Assembly (NCBI GenBank): GCA_003644405.1
Contig: QNCE01000010.1
Coordinates: 1-20,948, forward strand
Direction: 5' to 3'
Origin: Candidatus Omnitrophota bacterium
GTDB lineage: Bacteria > Omnitrophota > Gorgyraeia > Duberdicusellales > 4484-171
DNA: 20,948 bases
In this document: piece by piece, positions 1-7,037 of the stretch
Layout: each line of letters opens with the position of its first letter
Position numbering within the stretch: position 1 is the stretch's first letter
The notes under the pieces: model-generated
What the model was told of the DNA's origin: nothing
Database searches by the model: none
The model's input: the letters and a program-made list of their open reading frames with translations, nothing else
Translations under genes and position numbers: made by a program

Positions 1-1
1 T

Positions 2-1163
2 TGGAATAAAAATAAAGTCTATGAGGAGATTGTAAAATTAGCAGAGCAAGGAAGAATAGAGAATCTTATGTATCGAAAGGAAGGAAAAATATATAAAACA
101 AAGCGTCGTCAGATAGATATTTTCAATTTCAAGAGCACTCCTAAATATACTATAGAGCCTAATAAAGTAAGAATTCATGTAATGGTGGAATCTTTAGGTT
201 GTGATTGGGGAAAGTGTAATTTCTGTGTCCATGCCCATTTTACCCTCGGTATTCTTTAAGAGACCCTAAAGAGATCGTTAGGGAAATTGAAGAGATGTTG
301 AAAGTAGGAATAGGGGTATTTAGATTTGCTGGTTCGGACACACCTCCCGGATTTGGGGCAAAGATTGCCCAAGAGATTATAAGAAGAAATTTACACATAA
401 TTTTTGGAATGGGTTCTAGCCCCATAGCTAAAGCTAAGAATATCTTTAGTAGTTTGTTACCTCCTATCAAACATTGATAGAAGGAGGTCTAAAAGCTATA
501 TTTATGGGAGGAGAATCGGGTAATGATTTTATAAATCAAGAAGTGATGAATAAAGGAGTAGTTTTTGAAGATATAGTTTATACTATAAAAGCTTTGAGAA
601 AAGCAGAAAAAAAGACTAACAACAAGGTCTATTTGAGTTTAGCTTTAATTTATCCCCCTCCTCTTATGGGGAAGGTTGGATTAGATAAGGTGAAAGAGGA
701 TAATCTAAGACTTATTGAGGAGGTTGTACCCGATAGTATAATGGTCACTCCCCCGGGACCATTTTTACATACTAGGTGGTATCAAGAGAGAGAAAAGTTC
801 GGATTTAATCTAGAAGAAGGGATAATAAAAGAAGCTATGGAGTATGAGTATGTTCTCTATAAACCACCACATCTATGGCCTAAGTTGGGAATTTCTTTGG
901 AAGGTAAGAGTTTTTATGAAATTCTTACCGAATGTAATAAGTTTCGCCATACAATTGAAAGTGTTTATAATATTCCCACAGATCTTTCTGACGAACATTT
1001 TCTAATGTTTTATAGTGCAGGAATAACCAAAAAACAAGAGACAATGAAGTACAAGAAGGAGACTATGTTAGGTATTATTTCCTGTGAATATTTCCAAACA
1101 AGACAAATCTCTTTAAGAACTAATCAATATAGTCAAGAATTAGCTAAGAGTAACTTTAGATAA
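2..1163 (+). pseudogene. Radical SAM protein, 5'-partial, broken by two frameshifts
   Basis: The reading frame is already open at base 2, so the true start lies outside the window. Three pieces in three frames join into one protein: 2-259, about 241-477 and about 453-1163. At 238-241 one T appears to be missing from a T run; restoring it joins ...CVHAHF to YPRYSLRDP. Near 465 another single base seems missing; restoring it gives ...LLPPYQTLIEGGLKAIFMGGESG. Radical SAM features are a cysteine cluster at codons 200, 215 and 224 (CDWGKCNFC, spacing CX4CX2C rather than the usual CX3CX2C) and a downstream GGESG stretch typical of B12-type radical SAM (COG1032-like) enzymes. A cobalamin-binding domain may lie upstream, out of view. 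The substrate is unknown. Either this is a pseudogene or the bases are sequencing errors; the intact amino-acid flow on both sides of each break favours error or very recent decay. Confidence 0.75.
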
Positions 1164-1200
1164 TTTCTTATTAGTTTTAAAAGTTGTAGAGAAATATAAA

Positions 1201-1229
1201 TTGAAAAAGATGCATTATTTAGTTATCAT
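1201..1229 (+). promoter_or_regulatory. Candidate sigma-70 promoter for the RND operon
   Basis: TTGAAA at 1201-1206 and TATCAT at 1224-1229 are separated by exactly 17 bases. The -10 box ends six bases before the GTG at 1236, so transcription would begin at or next to the start codon, giving a leaderless message. No Shine-Dalgarno sequence precedes that GTG, which agrees. Each box has one mismatch to consensus, and AT-rich DNA produces such matches by chance. Confidence 0.4.
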
Positions 1230-1235
1230 AGTTAT

Positions 1236-3557
1236 GTGAAGTTTTTGGAAAATAGATTTATCCCCTTCATATTAAAGTATTCTCTTCATATAGTTGTTGT
1301 TACAGTTATTCTCACGATAGGAGCCCTTTTTTTTATTCCCAAAATAAAATTGGATAGTAGCGTAGATGCACTTTTTAACAAGAAAAGCAAAAGTTATATA
1401 GAATTTGAGAAGTGGAAGAAGCAGTTTGGAAGCGATGATATTATTATTGTAGCATTTAAAGACGATGTTATTTTTTCTTATAAGACTTTAAATCTTATAG
1501 ATCGCCTTACTCAAAAATTCGAAGTTTTAAAATATGTAGATAAAGTAAGAAGTCTTACGAATGTTAACGATATTGTAGGATTTGAAGGCGATTTTATTGT
1601 AAGGCCTTTAATAGAAGAAATTCCTTCTGAAGCTGAGAAGTTGAAAAAAATAAGGGAACAAGCATTGAGTAATCCTCTCTATGTAAAAGAATTAATCTCT
1701 CCTGATGGTAAGACTACAGCAATATTAGTTCAGTTAGAACAATCGGATAACCCTAATTATAAAAAAGAGACCATAGAACAGATTCAGAAAATTATTAAAA
1801 AGGAGTTTCCTGCTGATAAGCCTTATTATTTAACTGGTCCTGTCGCAATAGAGTATTTTTACGCATCTTATATGAAGAAAGATCTTAAAACATTTCTTCC
1901 TATTATTCTTGGGATGATTTTAGTTTTATTATTTTTCAGTTTTAGAAATATTTGGGCAATGTTACTTCCTTTTCTTACTATATTAATTACCCTTACATGG
2001 ACGATGGCTCTTGTCTATTTCTTAAAATTTTCTATCAATAACATTACTACTATAATTCCCCCTATTATTCTCGCTATTGCTGTAGCAGATAGCATTCACT
2101 TTTTGGGAGAGAGTATTCAAAAGAGGAGAGAAGAGAAGGATATTTCAAATAAAGAAGGTCTTTTGGTAGAAACCATTAAACATCTTTTTCTTCCATGCTT
2201 TCTCACTAGTGCCACTACTATGATAGGATTTTTTTCTCTGGCAGTGAGTAAGATTCCTCCTATCAAGGAGTTGGGAGTGGTAGTGGGTATAGGTGTGGGT
2301 TTTGCGCTACTAGTGACTTTTCTCTTTATGCCTGCAGCAATAAAACAGTTTAATCTGCTTAATGTGATGAAAAGGAGAGTTTTGGTTAATAAAAAGAGAG
2401 AGAGAAATAATTCAGAAGATGCATTTTCTAAGAAGAGAGGTGATGTTTTTTTTAGAGCAATAGGAAGATTCAATGAGAGATTTTCTGTATTAATATTAGG
2501 TAGTACTTTAATTATTTCTATTTTAGGATTGTGGGGACTAAAGAAAATAAAAGTGGAAACATCGGTTTTAGAGTATTTTAGAAAGAGAAGTTCAATCTAT
2601 AGAGCTACTACTTTTGTAGAAGAAAATCTTAGTGGGATTCATTTTCTCAATGTTTCTTTAGAGGCTAAGAAAATAGATTATTTTAAGTATCCACATTCTC
2701 TTAGAGAGATAGAAAAATTACAGGAGTTCTTAAAAAACATTCCCGAGGTTGATAAAACTACTTCTTGTGTTGACTATATTAAGGAGATTAACAAATCTTT
2801 TCATAATGAAAATAACAATTTCTATAAGATTCCTTCTTCTAAAAAAGCAATAGCACAGTATCTACTTCTTTATGGAGCTTCTGATTTGGATGATTTTATA
2901 GACTCTAATTGGAGATGGACTACTATACGAGTTAGATTAAAAGAACATAACACTTCATCTTTAAAACGGATTATAGACACAGTAGATAGTTATATCAAGA
3001 CCCATTTTCCTCATCTAAAGACAGAGGTCGTAGGTGAGACTGTATTGGAAGTAGAAACTAACGAAGCAGTTACTAAAGGACAAGTTCAAAGTTTAGTTTT
3101 AGCGATGCTGGTGATTTTTGGAATGATGTTTGTAGTATTTAAAAGATTAGGCATAGGATTAATAAGTATTGTCCCTAATATATTACCTATTCTTATTAAC
3201 TTTGGGATAATGGGTTGGATAGGTATTCGGTTAAATAGTGCTACTTCTATGATTTCTGCTATAGGAATTGGGATTATCGTGGATGACACTATTCATTTCT
3301 TATATAGCTTTAGAGAAAGTATTGTTTCTGGATATAGATATAAGGATGCCATGTATAAGACTTTAGCTATAAAGGGAAGACCAATAGTGCTTACCTCTTT
3401 GATATTATTTTTTGGTTTTGGTGTAGTCTCTTTTTCTAGATTTGTACCAACTTTCTATTTTGGTATATTAAGTTCTCTTCTTATGGTTAATGCTTTATGG
3501 GCAGATTTGATAGTTCTTCCTTCGTTACTATTGCAATTTACTCCAAAATTTAAGTGA
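1236..3557 (+). CDS. RND/MMPL superfamily exporter
   Basis: Inner-membrane transporter of the predicted-exporter branch of the RND superfamily (COG1033 type), 773 residues with a GTG start. It has the family's duplicated layout. TM1 lies at about 15-34, followed by a large periplasmic loop to about 215 and a membrane bundle at about 221-375. A second bundle starts near 415, has its own loop, and ends in helices at about 625-770. Each half carries the charged intramembrane motif of the family: AVADSIHF near 280 and IIVDDTIHF near 683, where the aspartates usually serve proton coupling. Only eight bases separate it from the next gene, a LolA-like periplasmic protein, which is followed by an outer-membrane barrel. 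In this context it probably moves a lipid or hydrophobic molecule across the envelope. The substrate cannot be read from the sequence. HpnN-like hopanoid export is one relative; nothing here points to hopanoids. Confidence 0.85.
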   Translation: MKFLENRFIPFILKYSLHIVVVTVILTIGALFFIPKIKLDSSVDALFNKKSKSYIEFEKWKKQFGSDDIIIVAFKDDVIFSYKTLNLIDRLTQKFEVLKYVDKVRSLTNVNDIVGFEGDFIVRPLIEEIPSEAEKLKKIREQALSNPLYVKELISPDGKTTAILVQLEQSDNPNYKKETIEQIQKIIKKEFPADKPYYLTGPVAIEYFYASYMKKDLKTFLPIILGMILVLLFFSFRNIWAMLLPFLTILITLTWTMALVYFLKFSINNITTIIPPIILAIAVADSIHFLGESIQKRREEKDISNKEGLLVETIKHLFLPCFLTSATTMIGFFSLAVSKIPPIKELGVVVGIGVGFALLVTFLFMPAAIKQFNLLNVMKRRVLVNKKRERNNSEDAFSKKRGDVFFRAIGRFNERFSVLILGSTLIISILGLWGLKKIKVETSVLEYFRKRSSIYRATTFVEENLSGIHFLNVSLEAKKIDYFKYPHSLREIEKLQEFLKNIPEVDKTTSCVDYIKEINKSFHNENNNFYKIPSSKKAIAQYLLLYGASDLDDFIDSNWRWTTIRVRLKEHNTSSLKRIIDTVDSYIKTHFPHLKTEVVGETVLEVETNEAVTKGQVQSLVLAMLVIFGMMFVVFKRLGIGLISIVPNILPILINFGIMGWIGIRLNSATSMISAIGIGIIVDDTIHFLYSFRESIVSGYRYKDAMYKTLAIKGRPIVLTSLILFFGFGVVSFSRFVPTFYFGILSSLLMVNALWADLIVLPSLLLQFTPKFK

Positions 3558-3564
3558 GATATGG

Positions 3565-4377
3565 ATGATGGATAATAAGTCATCTTATGCGAGTTGGGGA
3601 AAGATAAGTATGGCAGTTCTAAAAATTACTCTAATTTGGTTAGTATGTTTATGGGGGGTGTTACTCTATGGAGAAGATTTAACTGGCAGAGAAATCATGG
3701 AGGAAGCTTTTAATCGTTATGATGGAGACGATGCTTATTTTAAGATGGAAATGAAATTAGTAGATAAGAAGGGTAATGAAAGAAAAAGATTGTTAGAAAT
3801 TTATACTAAAGATTATGGAAATCTTATTAAAACATTTATTAAGTTTATTTTTCCTCCTGATATAGAAGGTGTAAGTTTTCTTTCCTGGGAAAATCAAGAT
3901 AAAGAGGATACTCAGTACCTATATCTGCCAGCTTTGGGAAGAGTAAGAAGGATTGTAAGTACTCAAAAAAATCTCCGTTTTGTAAATACAGATTTTACCT
4001 ACGAAGATATGCAAAGAAGACGTCCTGAACAAGACACACATACCCTTTTAAGAGAGAGTAGTTATAAAGACTACAATTGTTTTGTTGTGGAGAGTATTCC
4101 TAAGAAGGGAAGCTCTCAGTACTCTAAAAGAATTTCTTGGGTAGGTAAGGATAATTTTGTAATTCTAAAAATTGAATTCTATAATAAGAAAGGAAAAAAG
4201 ATTAAGGAATACCGCATAAAGGAACTAAAGAAAATTGCGGGAATTTGGACACCTACTGAAGTAATTATGGAAGATTTAATTGATGGTCATAGGACTTTAA
4301 TGAAAACTCTGAAAGTAAAATATAATCAAGGAGTAGATGATGCGATATTTAGCATCAGACATCTTCAAGAAGATTAG
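3565..4377 (+). CDS. LolA-like outer membrane lipoprotein-sorting protein
   Basis: Periplasmic protein of the LolA_like family (COG2834 / PF17131 type), 270 residues from this start. Family hallmarks are a PPDIEGVSFLSWE stretch near 93, YLYLPALGRVRRI near 115 and DFTYEDM near 142. A hydrophobic segment (LKITLIWLVCLWGVLLYG) forms a signal peptide or anchor. The ATG at 3610 (residue 16, MAVLK...) has an upstream GGGGAAAG and would leave a more normal signal peptide, so it may be the true start. Members of this family fold like LolA and are thought to carry a lipid or lipoprotein between membranes. They are often encoded beside an RND exporter and a DUF1302-like barrel, as here. The gene overlaps the following barrel gene by 41 bases, so the two are translated from one message. 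Confidence 0.85.
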   Translation: MMDNKSSYASWGKISMAVLKITLIWLVCLWGVLLYGEDLTGREIMEEAFNRYDGDDAYFKMEMKLVDKKGNERKRLLEIYTKDYGNLIKTFIKFIFPPDIEGVSFLSWENQDKEDTQYLYLPALGRVRRIVSTQKNLRFVNTDFTYEDMQRRRPEQDTHTLLRESSYKDYNCFVVESIPKKGSSQYSKRISWVGKDNFVILKIEFYNKKGKKIKEYRIKELKKIAGIWTPTEVIMEDLIDGHRTLMKTLKVKYNQGVDDAIFSIRHLQED

Positions 4378-5752
4378 CATCTATATTTTAACTGTTTCTC
4401 TTGTCATATCTGGAAAAATTATCGAGGGCGAAGATAGGAAAGAATCAATTGAGTGGGAAAAAAGAGGAGAAGTTTTTATGAGAGTTTATCAAGATACCAT
4501 AGAGGATAGTCGGTATGAAACTAATCAGGAGATAGATTCTCGATTTAAATGGAAGAATAAATTTAAGTTTAGATCTTTCCCTATTATCTTAGGGATTAAT
4601 TTAGAGGCACGCTATCAGGCATTGGTAGGTGAAGATACAGAAAAAGATTTAGATTTACTTTTGAAAGAAGCTTATTTAAAGTTTACAAAACCTTCGTATA
4701 GTTTAAAGATAGGTCGGCAAACTGTGACTTGGGGAAAGCTTGACGATATAATTGTTTTAGATAGGGTAAATCCTCAGGAGTATAAGTGGTTTATTCTCTG
4801 GGATAAACAGGAAAGAAAAATTCCTGTTTTTATGGCAAAATATGACTACTATGGTAATAATTATCAGATAGAGACTGTAATTGTCCCTTTTTTTAAACCA
4901 TCTTATGTGAGGTTCTTTGGTTCCGATTGGGCAGTATTCGGGCATCTTAAGGAGGTAATAGAAGACGGTAGCTATTCTCAATCTATTAAAAATATTATTA
5001 AGAGTATAAAAGTTCATGAAAAAGATAGATTTAGTGAACAGGTATTGGAAAATATGCAGGGAGGGATAAGAGTAAAAGGAACCTTTAAAGGTATAGACTG
5101 GAGCATCTACTATATGTATTTTTATAACGATACCCCCACTCTTAGAGAGAGAACTTCCAAAGGAAATACAGTTAAAAAATTTCTTTACATTCCCACAAAT
5201 AGTAACCTCTCTCAACTTGTTGCACAAAACCCCAGTGGAGACGATCTTATTTTAGATAGAGAGTATAGCCGACTTCATATAATAGGAGTTGATTTTGAAA
5301 CTGTAGCAGGTAACTATGGGCTAAGAGGAGAGTTGGGCTTTTTTTATAATAAGCCCTTCTTAAGAGAGAATTTTTCTTATATAGAGAAGAATACTCTTTG
5401 TGCAGGTATAGGAATAGACCATACTACTTCAGGAAATTTATACTGGAATCTCCAATTTATTGAAGATATTGTATTTAGTTATGAAAATCTATTTTCACAA
5501 GAAGAATATTCTCATCAAATAACTTCTACATTTTCCAAAGATTTTTTAAGAGGCAAATTGACTTTTGGTGTAGACTCTAGTTATAGAATTTCTTACCATG
5601 ATTGGATGGTTAATCCTAACTTTACTTATAATTTCAATGGAAGACTGAGTATTTTAGTAGGAGGGTTTATATTTGAGGGAGCATCCACTACTTTATTTGG
5701 ACGATATGCTAAAAAAGATGTAATCTATTTTCAAACCACATATAAGTTTTAA
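4337..5752 (+). CDS. DUF1302-like outer membrane beta-barrel protein
   Basis: Predicted outer-membrane barrel of 471 residues. An N-terminal hydrophobic stretch at about 12-27 acts as signal sequence. The body alternates short polar and aromatic strands, and the C-terminus is ...TTYKF, ending in the phenylalanine used as a BAM recognition signal. The segment GRQTVTWGKLDDI (about 126-138) followed by LDRVNPQEYKWF matches the DUF1302 family pattern (GRQ..WG..D...D.INP.D). The start overlaps the preceding gene by 41 bases. An AAGGAG at 4328-4333 sits just before the tandem ATGATG at 4337/4340, and this Shine-Dalgarno inside the upstream gene supports the overlapping start. It is probably the outer-membrane partner of the RND and LolA-like proteins. 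The family has no firmly established substrate; an alternative is a general porin. Confidence 0.8.
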   Translation: MMRYLASDIFKKISIYILTVSLVISGKIIEGEDRKESIEWEKRGEVFMRVYQDTIEDSRYETNQEIDSRFKWKNKFKFRSFPIILGINLEARYQALVGEDTEKDLDLLLKEAYLKFTKPSYSLKIGRQTVTWGKLDDIIVLDRVNPQEYKWFILWDKQERKIPVFMAKYDYYGNNYQIETVIVPFFKPSYVRFFGSDWAVFGHLKEVIEDGSYSQSIKNIIKSIKVHEKDRFSEQVLENMQGGIRVKGTFKGIDWSIYYMYFYNDTPTLRERTSKGNTVKKFLYIPTNSNLSQLVAQNPSGDDLILDREYSRLHIIGVDFETVAGNYGLRGELGFFYNKPFLRENFSYIEKNTLCAGIGIDHTTSGNLYWNLQFIEDIVFSYENLFSQEEYSHQITSTFSKDFLRGKLTFGVDSSYRISYHDWMVNPNFTYNFNGRLSILVGGFIFEGASTTLFGRYAKKDVIYFQTTYKF

Positions 5753-5766
5753 ATAGATATCTCTAA

Positions 5767-6600
5767 TTATCTTATGATTTCAGAAAAGTTATAGGTAGAA
5801 TAACACTTTTTTATATACTCTAATTGAAAAGGGGAGGCTTCCTTAAAGATATCTGTTTTTTCTACAAAGAAATATCTTAAGTCTTCTGGAGTAAGTATTA
5901 TTTTTCCTGAAAATTTTGTAGGGTCGGTATTATGGGAAAAGAACATTTTATATAATCCTTCTTTATGCTGTTTTTTACACTCTTCTTCCACAGTATTTAA
6001 ATCTAAAAATTTGCCAATAGCAGGAGCACCATTAACTTGATGATATGTTTTTAATTCTCCTAAGTCTTGAAATAAAAGAAAATCATAGGTAAGTTTGTGT
6101 TTGGGATTAACGGTTATGCAGATATAATCGAGTTTAAGAATATGGCGGGCATAGTCAAAAATCAATTTAAAGAGGAAAAAGATAAAAAACATTTTTTTAG
6201 AATATAACATTAAAGAAACGCCATTCTTAAAAAGCTCCGTATTGCTCGCTAGCATGGATATCTCACATAGTTTTTTATTACCTTTTCGTAGGGTTTCTAA
6301 TTCTTTATGATATATAGCATCCATAGGTAAACCTAAAGGAGAATCTAAGAATAAAGTAGCAGTTGCAATTACTTCTTTTTCTACAATAGCTATGAAGGTA
6401 GTAGTTTCTGGAAGAGCGTTGTATATAGAGATTCTCATCTGGGAGGGGTTTTCTTTAGTATAGCCTCTTTTTAGATATTCATGATATACTAAAGAGTAAG
6501 CTTTTTCTAACTCTTCTCTTGAACGAGCAATCCGGTACTCTATAGTCTCTAAAAATGTTTGAAGGGCTATTTGCGTAGCAGCGGTACTTTTTGAGTTCAT
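5767..6600 (-). CDS. FeeM-like N-acyl amino acid synthase (GNAT fold)
   Basis: A 277-residue acyltransferase resembling FeeM and the PEP-CTERM/exosortase-associated acyltransferases, relatives of acyl-homoserine-lactone synthases. Recognisable stretches are EYRIARSREELEKAYSLVY at about 21-39, RGYTKEN, TTTFIAIVEKEVIATATL at about 66-83, GLPMDAIYHKELETLR at about 90-105 and LCEISMLA at 111-118. These proteins take an acyl chain from an acyl carrier protein and attach it to an amino acid or similar amine, making an N-acyl product. Here an acyl carrier protein domain is supplied by the fusion protein two genes upstream in the same operon. Seven bases separate it from the PilZ-like gene. It is the last gene of the minus-strand operon and converges on the barrel gene with only 14 bases between them. 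The acceptor amino acid cannot be read from sequence. Confidence 0.75.
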   Translation of the reverse strand: MNSKSTAATQIALQTFLETIEYRIARSREELEKAYSLVYHEYLKRGYTKENPSQMRISIYNALPETTTFIAIVEKEVIATATLFLDSPLGLPMDAIYHKELETLRKGNKKLCEISMLASNTELFKNGVSLMLYSKKMFFIFFLFKLIFDYARHILKLDYICITVNPKHKLTYDFLLFQDLGELKTYHQVNGAPAIGKFLDLNTVEEECKKQHKEGLYKMFFSHNTDPTKFSGKIILTPEDLRYFFVEKTDIFKEASPFQLEYIKKCYSTYNFSEIIR

Positions 6601-6607
6601 TTTATTC

Positions 6608-7027
6608 TTATTTCTCTTTCTTACTTAAGAACTCATCAAGGATCTTTTCGCTAATGTAAGTTATAAATCTCTGACGATCTGAATACTTCATCTTATAAAA
6701 TCTAATTCCTATAGTATATAAAGGAGAGAGTTTAGCCTGCTTGGTAGTAAGAGAAGAAATCTTTTTACACCATACCACTTCTCCTCTTACATTTATAGGA
6801 GGTTGATGGGGTATATCTATTCTAAGATTTATTTCAGTATTTTTTTTGATCCTTGTCTTACTTTTGAATTTTAAACCACCCCCTCCTATCTCTTCCACAG
6901 GTATTGGGCCTGTCCACTCTGAATGAGGATATAGAGTGTAAAAAATTGTTATGGGGAGAGAGAGCCGTTCCGTTCTTCTTTTGTCTTTAGATAGGATTGA
7001 TTTAACCTTTGCTAATGTTTTATTCAT
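6608..7027 (-). CDS. PilZ-domain-like protein with altered c-di-GMP motif
   Basis: A small cytoplasmic protein of 139 residues with a single PilZ-like beta-barrel domain. The first binding motif RxxxR is present (R17-R-T-E-R21). The second, normally D/NxSxxG, reads E46-I-G48-G-G-G51, so the acidic residue is Glu and the serine is replaced by glycine. The stretch VRGEVVWCKK and the end IGIRFYKM are typical of PilZ domains. Canonical PilZ proteins bind cyclic di-GMP and adjust a partner enzyme; the altered motif makes binding uncertain here. It lies between the acyl ligase fusion (10-base gap) and the FeeM-like gene (7-base gap), so it probably tunes that pathway or is structural to it. Confidence 0.75.
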   Translation of the reverse strand: MNKTLAKVKSILSKDKRRTERLSLPITIFYTLYPHSEWTGPIPVEEIGGGGLKFKSKTRIKKNTEINLRIDIPHQPPINVRGEVVWCKKISSLTTKQAKLSPLYTIGIRFYKMKYSDRQRFITYISEKILDEFLSKKEK

Positions 7028-7037
7028 ATAAAACTTA

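Noticed and set aside
238..480. Programmed ribosomal frameshifting in the radical SAM gene
   Set aside because: No heptameric slippery site with a following structure is evident, and two shifts in one gene of a metabolic family is implausible.
2117..2473. Minus-strand frame of 118 codons inside the RND gene
   Set aside because: It overlaps strong transmembrane coding sequence on the plus strand and its protein resembles no family.
4757..5227. Minus-strand frame of 156 codons inside the outer-membrane barrel gene
   Set aside because: It mirrors a well-supported barrel gene and lacks a ribosome site or recognisable domain.
5753..5766. Terminator between the convergent barrel and FeeM-like genes
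   Set aside because: The gap is 14 bases and only a weak AT stem can be drawn; not enough to call.
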